This document shows, one piece after another, positions 8,645-18,876 of a DNA stretch of 64,000 nucleotides. Both the position numbers and the translations under genes were made by a program. Location of the stretch: assembly GCA_900473045.1 (NCBI GenBank), contig UCKS01000014.1, positions 39,192 through 103,191 on the forward strand, written 5' to 3'. Position 1 is the stretch's first letter; each line of letters starts with the position of its first letter. The DNA comes from Hyphomicrobiales bacterium (GTDB lineage Bacteria > Pseudomonadota > Alphaproteobacteria > Rhizobiales > Rhizobiaceae). Below the pieces are notes generated by a model. That model ran no database searches. It was not told the origin of the DNA and saw only the letters and a program-made list of their open reading frames with translations.

Positions 8645-9763
8645 ATGACAAACTCAGCAAACACCCGGATTGGCGTCGGCATCATCGGCGCCAGTGCCGA
8701 TCGAGGCTGGGGCGGAATTGCCCACGTCCCCGCGCTGCGGGCGCTCGATGCATTCCAGATCCGCGCCGTCAGCACGACCCGTATGGAGAGTGCGAACGCG
8801 ACTGCCAGCCTCCTGGGCGCCGATCTTGCCTTTGACACACATCAGGCGTTAGTCCTGCGGCCGGAGGTCGACTTGGTGGTGGTTGCGGTCAAGGTGCCTG
8901 ATCACAAGCAGATCGTTACCGACGCGCTCGCCGCGGGCAAGATGGTCTACTGCGAATGGCCGCTCGCGCGAAACCTATCGGAAGCCGAAGCGCTGGAGGG
9001 GGTTGCCCGTGAACGGCGGCTGCGCACGGTCATTGGGTTGCAGGGCGGCCTGCACCCGCCGATCCGCTATCTCCGCGACCTCGTCCGGCAGGGCGTGATC
9101 GGCATGCCGCTCAGCACGAGCGTTCGGGCGCATCTGAACGACGAAATGTGGGTTGGCCGATATGACCCGCCATTCGAATACATGGCCCGCGCAGAGAATG
9201 GCGCCACGCTTCAAAGCATCATGCTCGGCCACGCACTCCAACCGCTCGCGCACGTACTCGGCTCGTTCGAGAGCCTGTCCGCCGTCGCGGCAAATCAGCG
9301 CGGCGACGGCGTCCGCCTCTCGGATGGCACGTCCCTCCTGAAGGACGCGCCGGACGAGATCATCGTCGCCGGCGTTCTCGAAGGCGGGATCGTCACCTCG
9401 CTGCACTACAGTGCCGGGCAGTCCGCCGGCTTGGTGTGGGAGATCCAGGGCACGGAAGGCAGTCTGCTCGTGGAGACGGCGTCGGGCTACATCCACTTCG
9501 GCGATGTGACCATCACGTTGCGCCGCGGCAGCGAGCCAGTCCAGCAGCTACGGGTCCCATCCGCATATGCGGCTCCGGACCTGCAACTCGAGGCGCCCGC
9601 GGCGGGTGTCGCCCGCCTCTACGCCCAGCTCGCCGCCGACCTCCGCGACGGAACCGCAGATGCGCCGGACTTCGCGGTCGCACTCGATCGTCACCGGGTG
9701 CTCGAGGCGATCACAAAGGCCAGTGAAACGGGTCATCGCCAACGTCTGTCCTATCCCGCCTAG
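8645..9763 (+). CDS. Gfo/Idh/MocA-family oxidoreductase
   Basis: A dehydrogenase of 372 residues from the ATG at 8645 (MTNSANTRIGVGIIGAS); a TTG at 8570 would add 25 residues but the Rossmann strand VGIIGAS should be close to the N-terminus. N-terminal NAD(P)-binding domain with VDLVVVAVKVPDHKQIVTDALAAGK and the CEWP segment equivalent to the family EKP motif; C-terminal beta-sheet domain for substrate. Family members oxidise or reduce sugars, inositols and related cyclic polyols. The glucose-fructose/galactose-1-dehydrogenase-like branch is likely, though the substrate is unknown. It follows the alpha/beta hydrolase in the same direction. Confidence 0.85.
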   Translation: MTNSANTRIGVGIIGASADRGWGGIAHVPALRALDAFQIRAVSTTRMESANATASLLGADLAFDTHQALVLRPEVDLVVVAVKVPDHKQIVTDALAAGKMVYCEWPLARNLSEAEALEGVARERRLRTVIGLQGGLHPPIRYLRDLVRQGVIGMPLSTSVRAHLNDEMWVGRYDPPFEYMARAENGATLQSIMLGHALQPLAHVLGSFESLSAVAANQRGDGVRLSDGTSLLKDAPDEIIVAGVLEGGIVTSLHYSAGQSAGLVWEIQGTEGSLLVETASGYIHFGDVTITLRRGSEPVQQLRVPSAYAAPDLQLEAPAAGVARLYAQLAADLRDGTADAPDFAVALDRHRVLEAITKASETGHRQRLSYPA

Positions 9764-10159
9764 TCAACACCAATCTCTGAAACCCTGTAGGGGCCTGACC
9801 ATGGTCCTCAACCGCCAGCAGAGGGTTCTCGCTGAAGGCGCGACCGCATGCCGGTTTGTCCGGCCTGCAAAAGGGGCGTGACCGGAGGCGGAGGCCGCTT
9901 GCGGGCTCCTTGAGCGTCAGCGAACAGCAACCGGCCGGCATCAGACGGTTCGCCCGAACACTTCGCAATCTCCAACGGACATCCACAACGGAAACGAATC
10001 GGAGGCAGCGGTTCGAGTGAGAAGTGTCGCTGGACGAGACTGTGAACACCGCCGATAATCAGGCCATGAACTCAGAAGCAGCCAGTTCTCCAGCTACTTG
10101 CGAGGCTGATTTCCAGTCGGAACTCCCTTCACTAGGCCATCACGCATGCTTTCCAGCCA
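9764..10159. other. 396-bp gap between convergent units
   Basis: It separates the 3' end of the Gfo/Idh/MocA gene from the 3' end of macB. Frames present on both strands look like noise. No hairpin followed by a T tract is evident, and no RNA gene is recognised. Confidence 0.4.
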
Positions 10160-12106
10160 TTAATCACGCGCCAAGGCCTCGATCGGATCTAGCTTTGCAG
10201 CGTTGCGGGCGGGAAGGAAGCCGAATACGATTCCGATCAGGGTGGAGCAGGCGAAGGCCACAATGATGGAGCCAGAAGAGAAGATCATTTTAAAGTCGGG
10301 GCTCAGCCAATTGAAAAGAGCGCTGATCCCGAGGGCGAGCATCACTCCCATAACGCCACCGACAAGGCAGACCAGAATGGCCTCGATCAGGAACTGGGAG
10401 AGGATATCGCTGCGGCGAGCGCCAACGGCCACACGAACCCCGATCTCCTTGGTGCGCTCTGTCACGGACACCAGCATGATATTCATTACGCCGATACCGC
10501 CGACAATCAGCGAGATCACGGCGACGGACGAAATCAGCAAGGTCAGGGTCTGCGTGGTGGCCTCGATCGTCTCGCGAATGGTCGCCGAGTTGGTGAGGAA
10601 GAAGTCCTTCGCGCCATGCCGACGCTCGATGAGGCGCGAAACTGCGGCCTCGACATTGCCTGGATCGACATCGTCGCTGATACGGACGGTTATGCCGTCG
10701 ACGTTCGAACGACCCAGCATGCGGCCCATGACGGTCGTGTAAGGCGCATAAACGGTCAACGTATCGACCGCCGGGCCGAAGGAGTTTTCCCGTTTCGTCA
10801 CCCCCACCACCCTTGCCGGCATCGTGCCCAGAAGGATGACCTGTCCCACCGGATCAACGCGGTCTGGAAACAGGTCCCGCGCGGCGTTGGCATCGATCAC
10901 CACATTCTGGCTGTAAGCGGTGACGTTCTGGGCGTCGAACAGTTGTCCATTCGCCAACTCAAGGCCCCGCACACGAAAGAAGTCCGCGCCAACTCCGGTG
11001 ACTGACGCATTGACGGCCACGGCGGCGCGCTTGACGGTTACGCTAGTTGAGACGGTTGGCGTCACGCTGTCGACATAAGGCTGGTTCATCAGTGCTTCGG
11101 CGTCGGCGGGAACCAGGGTCCGGATTTTGCCCGCTTCCAGATCGCCAATGCCTTTCCCGGCCCGCACCTCGATCGTGTTGGTGCCGAGCGAACTGATACT
11201 GTTCAGGATTTGCTGCTGCGAGCCGGCTCCCAGTGCCGAGATAGCCGCCACCGAGGCGATACCGATTATGATGCCGAGCATGGTCAGAAGGGAGCGGATT
11301 TTGTGCGCCCATATTGCTGCACCCGCCATACGAAAGGCCTCAGTCATCCGGTCAATTGCACCACGCCAGCCAGCGCCCGGTGCGTGTTCGCGGACGGGAC
11401 GGGCCGTCGTGGACTTGGATACATTTCGCTCGTCGGAAATGATAACGCCGTCGCTGATCTCTACAACCCGATCCGCGTGTTCGGCGATCTTCTTGTCGTG
11501 AGTGACGAGGATGATGGTGTGTCCTTCGGCGTGAAGCTCGCGCAGGATCTTCATGACTTCGGCGCCACTATGCGTATCCAGCGCTCCGGTCGGTTCGTCG
11601 GCCAGAATTATCTCGCCGCCATTCATCAGGGCGCGGGCGATCGACACCCGCTGCTGCTGGCCGCCCGAAAGCTTGCCCGGAATATTGCCCGTCCGCTCGG
11701 CCAGGCCCAGCCGGGTCAACAAGGAGAGCGCTCGCTTGTGCCGGTCGGATCGGCTGCGTCCGGCATAGATGGCCGGTACCTCGACGTTGCTGGCCGCGCT
11801 GAGATCGCCAAGCAGATGATAACGCTGGAAGATGAAACCAAAACGCTCACGGCGTAGCGCGGCCAGTTCGTCCACGGACATCTTCGAGGTCTCGCGTCCT
11901 TCGATCCAGTAGCTGCCGTCCGTCGGACGATCGAGGCAGCCAAGGATGTTCATCAGCGTCGACTTGCCGGAGCCAGAAGCGCCGATGATGGCCATCATCT
12001 CGCCGGCCTCGATGTCGAGGTCGACGTCTTTCAGCACCCGCACCATCTCGTCGCCTGCGGGGAAAGCGCGGGATACCCCACGTACGCGGATCAGTGGTTC
12101 CGTCAT
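10160..12106 (-). CDS. macB: MacB-type ABC transporter (fused ATPase and permease)
   Basis: 648 residues, the normal MacB length and architecture. The N-terminal ATPase has Walker [10 protein letters not shown] at 42-50, the LSGGQQQR signature and Walker [12 protein letters not shown]. After the ATPase comes TM1 (about 270-295), a large periplasmic domain, and three C-terminal TM segments ending with the FtsX-like IEALARD tail. With MacA it forms a tripartite pump with a TolC-type outer-membrane channel that exports macrolides, lipopeptides or heme-like compounds from the periplasm. No TolC gene is in the window. It begins 8 bp after the macA stop and belongs to one minus-strand operon with macA and the sensor kinase. 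Confidence 0.93.
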   Translation of the reverse strand: MTEPLIRVRGVSRAFPAGDEMVRVLKDVDLDIEAGEMMAIIGASGSGKSTLMNILGCLDRPTDGSYWIEGRETSKMSVDELAALRRERFGFIFQRYHLLGDLSAASNVEVPAIYAGRSRSDRHKRALSLLTRLGLAERTGNIPGKLSGGQQQRVSIARALMNGGEIILADEPTGALDTHSGAEVMKILRELHAEGHTIILVTHDKKIAEHADRVVEISDGVIISDERNVSKSTTARPVREHAPGAGWRGAIDRMTEAFRMAGAAIWAHKIRSLLTMLGIIIGIASVAAISALGAGSQQQILNSISSLGTNTIEVRAGKGIGDLEAGKIRTLVPADAEALMNQPYVDSVTPTVSTSVTVKRAAVAVNASVTGVGADFFRVRGLELANGQLFDAQNVTAYSQNVVIDANAARDLFPDRVDPVGQVILLGTMPARVVGVTKRENSFGPAVDTLTVYAPYTTVMGRMLGRSNVDGITVRISDDVDPGNVEAAVSRLIERRHGAKDFFLTNSATIRETIEATTQTLTLLISSVAVISLIVGGIGVMNIMLVSVTERTKEIGVRVAVGARRSDILSQFLIEAILVCLVGGVMGVMLALGISALFNWLSPDFKMIFSSGSIIVAFACSTLIGIVFGFLPARNAAKLDPIEALARD

Positions 12107-12114
12107 AGCGCGCC

Positions 12115-13308
12115 CTACCGCTTCGCTGCGGCCAGTTGAGCCTGACCATCCGTGCGTTTATCCGTGGATGCTCCCAGGACGATGGTCTCGCCCGCCTGAA
12201 GACCACTAAGGATCTGGATGTCCGCGCCGTTGTCGATACCGACCTGTACCTGCCGGATCTGGACCTCGCCCACCGCGTCCAATATGCGGACACGCGCCGT
12301 ATCGCCTGCCCGGGGCGCCCCTTCCACTGCGCTGAGCGGAACCAGCACGGCGCCGCTGACGCGGCTCAAGACGATGGACACCTGCGCCGTCATCGAAGGC
12401 CTCAGGACCCCGTCCGTGTTCGGCACGTCGATCAGCCCGGTGTAATAGACAGCCCCGTTGGTTGAGCCAACTCCGCTCGCGGCCGCGTTGCCCTCGTTGG
12501 CGATGGAGGCTGGGGCCGGTTCGACTTGCCGCAACTCTCCATCGAAACGGCGCTTCGGATCGCCAAGAATGCTGAACCAGACCGGCAGGCCACGGCTTAC
12601 ACGCACGACGTCAGCCTCGGAGATGTCTGCGCGCACCGTCATTGTGTCCAATCGCGCGATCATGACGATGGTCGGCGCGGTCTGCAGCGCATTCACGGTT
12701 TGACCCTCGTCAGTGACGATCGCCACCACGGTGCCGGCAATCGGGGCGGTGATACGGGTATAGCCCAGCTCTACACCCGCGGATTCGAGCGCGACCTGCG
12801 CCTGGGTGATCTGAGCCTCGAGTGCTTGGACCTCCGCCCGCGCATTGTCTCGCGTGGCGACCGCGGCGTCATACTGGGCACGCGGCGTCGAGCCAACTGC
12901 CAGCAGGTCACGCTCGCGTTCGAAATCCTTCTCGGCTTTCACCAGACCGGCCCTACGCGCGGCGTGAACGGCGCGGATGTTGGCCAAAGCCGCCTCGCGG
13001 TCCCTCAAGGTGTTGCGCCGTGTCTGGGAATCGATCTCGGCCACCAATTGGCCAGCCTCGACGATGTCACCGATCTTGACAGCCAGATGCTCAATACGAC
13101 CCGAGGCCTGGGCGCCGACACGCACCAGCTCGAGCGGTTCGAGGACCCCTGTCGCCAACACGACCTCTTCAATGTCACCCGTTCTCGCCTGTGTGGTCAC
13201 CAGTTCAGGCTTCGCTGGTGGACGCATAAACACGAGCCAGACAACCATTAGGCCGACAAGGGTCACTGCCGCCAGGATCAGACGCTTGCGGGTAATGTGT
13301 CGTGTCAT
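12115..13308 (-). CDS. macA: MacA-type periplasmic adaptor (membrane fusion protein)
   Basis: About 397 residues from the ATG at 13308 (MTRHITRKRLILAAV); the open frame reaches a TTG at 13332. Domains in order: short cytosolic tail, one TM anchor (about 7-29), beta-barrel/lipoyl half (ARTGDIEEVVLATGVLEPLE, VKIGDIVEAGQLVAEID), an alpha-helical hairpin (about 85-160, rich in Arg, Ala and Glu heptads), second lipoyl half (ITAPIAGTVVAIVTDEGQTV), and membrane-proximal beta-barrel. It bridges MacB in the inner membrane and an outer-membrane channel. An OmpR-type direct repeat lies 48-66 bp upstream of the chosen start (13356-13374), so the pump genes may have their own regulated promoter. Confidence 0.9.
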   Translation of the reverse strand: MTRHITRKRLILAAVTLVGLMVVWLVFMRPPAKPELVTTQARTGDIEEVVLATGVLEPLELVRVGAQASGRIEHLAVKIGDIVEAGQLVAEIDSQTRRNTLRDREAALANIRAVHAARRAGLVKAEKDFERERDLLAVGSTPRAQYDAAVATRDNARAEVQALEAQITQAQVALESAGVELGYTRITAPIAGTVVAIVTDEGQTVNALQTAPTIVMIARLDTMTVRADISEADVVRVSRGLPVWFSILGDPKRRFDGELRQVEPAPASIANEGNAAASGVGSTNGAVYYTGLIDVPNTDGVLRPSMTAQVSIVLSRVSGAVLVPLSAVEGAPRAGDTARVRILDAVGEVQIRQVQVGIDNGADIQILSGLQAGETIVLGASTDKRTDGQAQLAAAKR

Positions 13309-13355
13309 CAGGTCTTGGTCCACGCTATTCAAATCTGCCGGCTTTCTCTGTCACG

Positions 13356-13374
13356 AGAGTTACCGCAAAATTAC
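13356..13374 (-). promoter_or_regulatory. candidate OmpR-type operator upstream of macA
   Basis: On the minus strand this reads GTAATTTT-GCG-GTAACTCT: two GTAAYTYT half-sites with 11-bp periodicity, the spacing used by PhoB/OmpR-family dimers. A second site of the same kind lies at 15267-15285. The match between the two places, both at the heads of kinase/pump genes, is seen directly; binding by the lost regulator is inferred. Confidence 0.5.
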
Positions 13375-13529
13375 GTGTAGCTGTCGTCGCGCCTGGCCCG
13401 GTAGGCACGCGCTGGAAAATCAACCGATCGACAAGAGTGCTTGCAATGTGGATGACGTGCCAGAGATTGCCCGTCAGACGTCGGGCAATCGCGGCCGTGC
13501 CCAGCCAACATCGACGGATGAAGGCGGCC

Positions 13530-14894
13530 CTATCGCTGCTGAAGAACGCGCCTCTCGCGCCAGCGCACGATAAAGGTGCTGCCCTTGCCTGGCGCGGAAG
13601 AAAGCTCGACGTAACCGCCATGGCGGGTCACGATCTCGTTGACCATACTGAGCCCCAGTCCCGCACCTGAGCCGTGAGGGTTGACCCGGAAGAAAGGCTC
13701 GAATATGCGCGAATGCTTATCGCTGGCAATTCCAAAACCCTGATCGGCGACGGTCACGCTGCCGTCAGCCTCAATACCGACCGATATCTGTCCTCTTCCA
13801 CCTCCGTACTGGACTGCGTTCCGGACCAGATTGACGAACGCCCGCTCCAAAGCTTCGGCATCACCAGGGACGAACACGTCGTCCGCGTCGCTGTCGAACG
13901 AAATCTCGTAGCCTTCGGCGATCGCCAAGGGAGCAAGGTCGGCGACGACCTTCGCCACAACGCTGTTGAGATCGACAGGTGCATTCTGCTGGGGCTTCTG
14001 CCGGTACTTCTCGGTGTCGAGAAGCTGGTTTGCGATCGCTGTCAGTCGCTTGATGGCCGTCTGCAGGTGGGTCTTGTCAGAACTTGGTGAAAGGGTATCT
14101 ATCCTCACCTGCAGGACAGCGATCGGCGTTCGAAGTTCATGCGCCGCGTTGACGAAGAAGCGCTCCGTCGCCTCAAAGCCACTATCAAGACGGCGCAACG
14201 CCCTGTTGATATCGCGCACCAGGCGAAGCACCTCATTGGGCAAGCCACGCTCTTCCACCAAGGCGCCCCGTGTGTCGAGATCAATCCTGTCAAGACGCGT
14301 CGTCAGATCGCTGAAAGACCGCAAAGCCCAGCGTGTGACAAACGGGACGCCAATCAGGGAAATGGCGACGAGGATCAGCGCCGGCACGCCGACTGCAAGG
14401 TTCCCCAACAGCACAGTCACACCATATTGGGACATCGAAACGCCGCCAGCAAAAATTGTTGCCTCCCCGGCAGGGGTGTCGAAGCGCTGCATGCGGGCGA
14501 CACTCAACGGATCATTCAGATCGCCATGGAGCTCGAGACTTTTGAACGTCCGCAAGAATGGCATGTTGTCGGCAATTTTCCGGGGAGGCGCGCCGTGTGC
14601 GAAAACAATATCTTTGCCCAGATCTGCTACGAACCACAGTTCAGGAGCGTCCTCCATAATCTCCTGAAGCTTGGCCGTCGGCGCCAGATGGGTCCGGCCA
14701 TTCGGCTCAAGACGGACCGAGTTTGCGATTTCCTGAGACAGCCAGATGGATGTGATAGCGACATCAGGCTTGAGGCCGGAAAGGAGATAAAAAACCAGGC
14801 CCAGCGAGGTGATAACCGCGCAGAGCTGCAGGACAATAAAACCAAAAGTGAAACGCCAGCGAAGGGATGATCCGGCCGCCTTATTTGTGCTCAT
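13530..14894 (-). CDS. two-component sensor histidine kinase
   Basis: 454 residues, an inner-membrane HPK of the EnvZ/PmrB-like class. TM1 is at about 12-40 and TM2 at about 168-192, bounding a periplasmic sensor of about 125 residues; a HAMP linker follows. The dimerisation/phospho-acceptor box is AAHELRTPIAVLQ (His near 249), and the ATP-binding domain has the N box NLVRNAVQYGG, DQGFGIA and GAGLGLSM. All catalytic boxes look intact. The gene starts with ATGAGCACAAATAA, overlapping the stop of the broken response-regulator gene, so they were once a translationally coupled pair. It probably controlled macAB downstream; with its partner broken, output must go through another regulator or be lost. 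Confidence 0.92.
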   Translation of the reverse strand: MSTNKAAGSSLRWRFTFGFIVLQLCAVITSLGLVFYLLSGLKPDVAITSIWLSQEIANSVRLEPNGRTHLAPTAKLQEIMEDAPELWFVADLGKDIVFAHGAPPRKIADNMPFLRTFKSLELHGDLNDPLSVARMQRFDTPAGEATIFAGGVSMSQYGVTVLLGNLAVGVPALILVAISLIGVPFVTRWALRSFSDLTTRLDRIDLDTRGALVEERGLPNEVLRLVRDINRALRRLDSGFEATERFFVNAAHELRTPIAVLQVRIDTLSPSSDKTHLQTAIKRLTAIANQLLDTEKYRQKPQQNAPVDLNSVVAKVVADLAPLAIAEGYEISFDSDADDVFVPGDAEALERAFVNLVRNAVQYGGGRGQISVGIEADGSVTVADQGFGIASDKHSRIFEPFFRVNPHGSGAGLGLSMVNEIVTRHGGYVELSSAPGKGSTFIVRWRERRVLQQR

Positions 14895-15083
14895 GATGAT
14901 AGTAGCCTATTCCACGAATGTCTTTGATAGCAATCTCGGCCTCCGCTTCGCCAACTTTCGGCGCAGGCGGGACATTTTGAGTTCCAGTAAGTTCGACTGG
15001 ATCTCGTCGTCAACGGAATAGACCTGCCCCTCAAGGGACGAGCGCAACACGGTACGACCACAGTTTCGCAAAAAGTTTCGATG
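14881..15083 (-). pseudogene. response regulator (OmpR family), truncated and frameshifted
   Basis: Only the 3' end of an OmpR-type regulator remains. Reading from the right, NFLRNCGRTVLRSSLEGQ, VYSVDDEIQSNLLELKMSRL and RRKLAK match the recognition helix and wing of the DNA-binding domain. At about 14945-14950 the frame breaks: the continuation EIAIKDIRGIGYYHHEHK with its TAA stop (14881) is in another frame, as expected after loss of one base. The receiver domain with its phospho-accepting Asp is missing altogether; upstream sequence to 15140 is open but not homologous. The stop overlaps the start of the histidine kinase. A sequencing error could explain the frameshift but not the missing N-terminal 150 or so residues. 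Confidence 0.75.
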
Positions 15084-15524
15084 GAGAGCAGCTCCCCATA
15101 GTTGAGCGCACGCCAAACAAAATTGACATGGATAGAGCATGATACGCGATCATTTCTGACGTTTCCCGCCGAAATTAAGGATGGCCCGGCCGCCCTTCCG
15201 GTTCAAAGCTGCAAGGGCGTCCGTCAATCGTTGCTACGCACTAACGCGGAAAACGTATGGCCGCCGAAAATTACGTGAAAGTTACGCGGAATTGTCGGCC
15301 GTGACGCCGACCCATGAAGCTAGCGAGCCGGCCGAGTTGGCCGCGCGGTTGTCCATCAGCAACGGCGTTTCGAGAAGGAGGGAAGCGCCGTGCAGATCCA
15401 TGTGCATGTCGGCCTCACACTTGACGAGCCGGTCTAGTTTGCATCGTCATCCAGTATCATTATGGTTGATATGTAATGGGGGCGGATGTAAAGGCGGGAA
15501 ATTGCCGATCTGATTGTCAGCGCT
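15084..15524. other. gap between trbI end and the regulator remnant
   Basis: About 440 bp between the 3' end of trbI and the regulator remnant, holding an OmpR-type direct repeat (15267-15285) and no convincing gene. A 110-codon plus-strand frame (15181-15513) has no recognisable product. The deletion that removed the receiver domain probably joined the original promoter region to the 3' end of the regulator here. Confidence 0.4.
15267..15285 (-). promoter_or_regulatory. candidate OmpR-type operator upstream of the regulator remnant
   Basis: On the minus strand it reads GTAACTTT-CAC-GTAATTTT, two half-sites 11 bp apart and nearly the same as the site upstream of macA but with the half-sites in the opposite order. 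This fits an autoregulated promoter of the former response-regulator/kinase operon. Confidence 0.5.
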
Positions 15525-16832
15525 TCATCGATATTGGCTTGGAAAGACAATGTCCTGATCTATCAAGACATTGAATTTGTAGCCGGGCCGGATCTGTAAC
15601 GTCGGTTGCACGTCCATATTCCGCTGGATTGTCCGGTCGGCCACTCGCTCAAAGGTCTCGGCGAAATTCCGCCTCGCAGCGTCGGAGGCCGTATCCTGGG
15701 TGGCAAGCGTCGAGCTCTGGGGCACCGCCATGTCGATGCCCGTCCCGATCAACGCGATCATGACGGCCGAGCCGAAGGTTTTGAGATAGTGGTTGTTCAC
15801 CTTGTCATTGAAGCCACCGTACCCTTCAGCATCCGTGCCGGCCATGCCGCCGATTTGCAATGTCGACCCGTTCGGGAAGATGATGTCTGACCAGACGACG
15901 AGCACGCGGCTCTGGCCGAACGACACCTTGCTATCGTAACGGCCGAACAGTTTCGTGCCCTGGGGGATCAGCAGGCGATGGCCTGTTGCGCTGTCATAGA
16001 CATTCTGGCTGACTTGGGCAGTGATACGCCCTGGCAGGTCGGAGTTGATGCCGGTGATCAATGTCGCCGGAATAACGGAGCCGCGTTTCAGTTCGTATAG
16101 GGACTGCTGGGGTACGACACGATTCGGCAGGTATCCGAGATCCTTGAGATCGGCATTGAAGAAGTCTTCCTTGGAGCTCTGTCCGTTGGGATCGACGTTC
16201 TGTCCGCCCAGACCGGCGCGCAAGGCCGCGGCGTAAAGATCGGACGCGTTTCCGTTCGTGGCAGCTGGGGTCGTCATCCGGGCCGCGGCGGTATCATCTT
16301 TTTCCGACCGTGTATCCAGCTTGCCGCGATCGATGGCAAGCGGCGCGTCATAGGCGGAGTCCCGCGCCTGTATCCGGGCCATCCGCTGGCGTTGCTGCTC
16401 GCGCAGAACCTGCTCCTGTTGCTCACGGGCGAGCCGCGCCCGCCAAATCTCTTCGGGCTCTAGTTCCGATCCGCGCCGTTGCTCCTCTATTTGTTCGGGC
16501 TGCGTGAACGGATTGGCCACCTTCTCTTCGGCCTGCTTCGTATCGACTGGCGTCGGCTGGAACGTCGTCTGCTGCTGCGGCTCGCCAATGATACCGTCGG
16601 TGACGCCCCGCTTGATCTGGTCGGCATAGGTTGACGCCGGATTGCCCGAACTGGTGTCCGGACCGTTATCCTTGCCGAAGTAAAGCCCGCGCGAGGCGAG
16701 CCCAAAGAAGATTATGCCAAGAAAGGCGACGAGCAGCACGATCACGACGATGACCGGCAGACGGTTCACCCGCTTGATGCCGGACGTGGCCTGACTGTTC
16801 GCGGCACCACCAAGCTTGAGAGACTGCACCAT
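15525..16832 (-). CDS. trbI: TrbI/VirB10 core-complex protein of the conjugative T4SS
   Basis: 435 residues. A short cytosolic N-terminus is followed by one TM helix (about 26-48), a proline/glutamine/arginine-rich periplasmic linker (about 55-190, with an Arg/Gln-rich helix around 130-150) and the conserved VirB10-like beta-barrel domain (LKRGSVIPATLITGINSD, LLIPQGTKLFGRYDS, VVWSDIIFPNGS). In the mating-pair complex it spans both membranes and transmits energy from the ATPases to the outer-membrane pore formed with TrbG and TrbH. It is the last gene of the traI-trb operon, which is transcribed leftwards. Confidence 0.95.
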   Translation of the reverse strand: MVQSLKLGGAANSQATSGIKRVNRLPVIVVIVLLVAFLGIIFFGLASRGLYFGKDNGPDTSSGNPASTYADQIKRGVTDGIIGEPQQQTTFQPTPVDTKQAEEKVANPFTQPEQIEEQRRGSELEPEEIWRARLAREQQEQVLREQQRQRMARIQARDSAYDAPLAIDRGKLDTRSEKDDTAAARMTTPAATNGNASDLYAAALRAGLGGQNVDPNGQSSKEDFFNADLKDLGYLPNRVVPQQSLYELKRGSVIPATLITGINSDLPGRITAQVSQNVYDSATGHRLLIPQGTKLFGRYDSKVSFGQSRVLVVWSDIIFPNGSTLQIGGMAGTDAEGYGGFNDKVNNHYLKTFGSAVMIALIGTGIDMAVPQSSTLATQDTASDAARRNFAETFERVADRTIQRNMDVQPTLQIRPGYKFNVLIDQDIVFPSQYR

Positions 16833-16844
16833 GATGTTTCCCCC

Positions 16845-17327
16845 TCACCCGCGCCGCATGAGCGAAAGGGGGCTTGCCGGTGTCGCACCCGATGTCGTCA
16901 CTGTGTAGGCCCGGCCGAGTTCGATGCTGCTCGTCGAAAGGCGCGCGAGCACCTGGCCTTCGTAAGGCACGATGACGTAGGCGAGCGGAACGATCGCCGC
17001 ACCGCCATCCGTCTTCTGATCGGTGACAACGGCATAGCCCCATCCCTTCAGGGCTGCTTGAAGCGCCTGTCCGAATGGAGAACCATCCTGTTTGAGCGCA
17101 ACGGTTGCCTTCCCCTGTCCGATCTGTTCGGCAAGACGGCTGACCATATCGCCCGCAATGGCACCCGCCGCGGGTCCGGAGATTTCTGGAGGTGCCGCGC
17201 TGGAGGCGAGGACGTCGGCGTCCATCGACTGGCATCCGGAAACGAGGATGGCGAGGGCAGTCGTTGCGGCGAAGCACCGGATCGGGCCCAGACGGTTTCC
17301 TGTGCGACGGAGGAGCTTCAACATCAC
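16845..17327 (-). CDS. trbH: TrbH lipoprotein of the conjugative T4SS
   Basis: 160 residues with a lipoprotein signal peptide: positively charged start, hydrophobic helix and lipobox LVSGC at about residues 28-32, so it should be anchored by lipid to the outer membrane. Members act as VirB7-like stabilisers of the outer-membrane core. The start overlaps the stop of trbG (GTGATG/TGA), and trbI begins 12 bp after its stop, consistent with translational coupling. Low overall conservation is usual for this component; the call relies on the lipobox plus its position between trbG and trbI. Confidence 0.88.
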   Translation of the reverse strand: MMLKLLRRTGNRLGPIRCFAATTALAILVSGCQSMDADVLASSAAPPEISGPAAGAIAGDMVSRLAEQIGQGKATVALKQDGSPFGQALQAALKGWGYAVVTDQKTDGGAAIVPLAYVIVPYEGQVLARLSTSSIELGRAYTVTTSGATPASPLSLMRRG

Positions 17328-18199
17328 CGCCCTCCCCTGCTGATCTTCACCTTCTGCTGTTTCCAGCCGACGCCTGAGACAAGGACAGCACGATCAATAT
17401 TGTAATCGACCACCATTATGTTGTTCTTCATGCGATAGTTGACGATGCGGTTCTGTCCGCCGGAGACGACGAATAGAACCGGGGCATCCTGACCGGAGAT
17501 TGATCGCGGAAACTGGATGTAGGTTTTTTGCCCATCCGAGTAGACCCGCGTCGGCCGCCAGCCGGCACTACCCGACACGGAATAGGCAAAGCTCAATTGC
17601 TCGGCCGGAACGCCGGTGCCGGGAATGGTGCTGGCTTCCAGCCGAGCGTTGACGTCTGCAAGCTTTGCCGAGACGTCCTCCGGATATTCGAAACCGACGC
17701 GCGCCATATACTGCGTGGCATGTGATTTCAGCTGGATGTGATAGGTCCGGCGGGAAGTGGTCACGACCATCGACGTGACCAGACCCGGTTCCGACGGCTT
17801 GACGATCAGGTGGATCGCCTGCCCACCGGCCGCACCAGATGTCGCAGGCTCCACCTTCCAGCGCACAGTGTCGCCGACGAGCACATCGCGAACGACCTCG
17901 CCACCCTGAAGCTCGATGTCGCAGACCTGCAGTGGCGAGCAGACGACTGAGGGCTGCACTTCGCCATAGAGGAAAATGACCTTTCCATCCGCTCCTTTTG
18001 TCACGAGGCCGCGGCTTCCGCGCCATTGTGTCGAAATCCCCATGCCTTTCGCCTCATTGGCGGTGACACCATCGGCGGCGAGCGAAGCAGACGGGAGAAG
18101 GGTTAAAGAGACAGCAACGGCGATAGCAATGATGCTGGCGCTCATCGTGACCCTCGATAGTTCGTGCGTTCTGTTCATGTTCGGGGCCATGTCTTTCAA
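17324..18199 (-). CDS. trbG: TrbG/VirB9 outer-membrane core protein of the conjugative T4SS
   Basis: 291 residues. A signal peptide is visible ([26 protein letters not shown] region), and the true start may be an internal Met because about 15 charged residues precede the hydrophobic core. The mature part has the VirB9/CagX domain: [23 protein letters not shown] near the N-terminus and the C-terminal [33 protein letters not shown]. With TrbI and TrbH it forms the outer-membrane pore ring. It overlaps trbF by 4 bp and trbH by 4 bp. Confidence 0.94.
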   Translation of the reverse strand: MKDMAPNMNRTHELSRVTMSASIIAIAVAVSLTLLPSASLAADGVTANEAKGMGISTQWRGSRGLVTKGADGKVIFLYGEVQPSVVCSPLQVCDIELQGGEVVRDVLVGDTVRWKVEPATSGAAGGQAIHLIVKPSEPGLVTSMVVTTSRRTYHIQLKSHATQYMARVGFEYPEDVSAKLADVNARLEASTIPGTGVPAEQLSFAYSVSGSAGWRPTRVYSDGQKTYIQFPRSISGQDAPVLFVVSGGQNRIVNYRMKNNIMVVDYNIDRAVLVSGVGWKQQKVKISRGGR

Positions 18200-18876
18200 A
18201 GCTGTGCAGTCCAGTCGAAGTCCCGGAGATAGAGACCGATGGGATTGAGGCGGATGACGCCCTCGTCCTGGGGCGGCGTCAAAGTCACGGTGGCGATCCC
18301 GCGGAAGCGGCGGGTGGCGGTCTCCTTGCCGCGGCGATCCCGCTCAAACTCGGTCCAGTCGATCTGGTAGCTCTGGTTTGATAGAGCGACGATGTTGTTG
18401 ACCTCGATCGCCACCGTTGCGGTCTTCGCCTTCTCGAAGGGCGAATTCGAGCGAAACCAAGTGTTGACCTTTTCTGTGGCGGGATCAGAAGTGCGCAGCA
18501 GTCCGTAGGTGCGGTCGATATATTGCTTCTGCACAACCGCGTCGGGCGTCACTGAGCGGAAGTTCGACACGAAACTGCCGAGTGTCGCGCGCACCACACG
18601 CGGATCGGCATACTCGATCTGCTGCGGGAACCCGGCATTGACTGATGTGCCGAGCTTGTCGACTTCGACGATATAAGGGATCAGCTTGACCTGCGTGCTC
18701 TGGTAGAGCGCGTAACCAAAGCCGATAACGGCCATGGTCATTCCGGCTATACCGACGACGCGCCAAGCGGCGGCCGCTTTTACGTACGAGCCATAACGCT
18801 CGTTCCATTCGTTGCGAGCAGCAACATAGGGATTATCGGGAATATTCTGTCCGGCCATTCTGTAGCGTTCCGTCAC
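18196..18876 (-). CDS. trbF: TrbF/VirB8 inner-membrane protein of the conjugative T4SS
   Basis: 226 residues: cytosolic N-terminus ([21 protein letters not shown], a hallmark of TrbF), one TM helix (about 35-57), then a periplasmic NTF2-like VirB8 domain ([20 protein letters not shown]-like C-terminal strand). It is an assembly factor of the mating-pair machine and contacts TrbG and TrbI. It overlaps trbL and trbG by 4 bp each, so translation of the block is probably coupled. Confidence 0.95.
   Translation of the reverse strand: MTERYRMAGQNIPDNPYVAARNEWNERYGSYVKAAAAWRVVGIAGMTMAVIGFGYALYQSTQVKLIPYIVEVDKLGTSVNAGFPQQIEYADPRVVRATLGSFVSNFRSVTPDAVVQKQYIDRTYGLLRTSDPATEKVNTWFRSNSPFEKAKTATVAIEVNNIVALSNQSYQIDWTEFERDRRGKETATRRFRGIATVTLTPPQDEGVIRLNPIGLYLRDFDWTAQL

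Noticed and set aside
15181..15513. 110-codon plus-strand frame between trbI and the regulator remnant
   Set aside because: It covers the operator repeats of the minus-strand operon and reads as random Arg/Ser-rich sequence.
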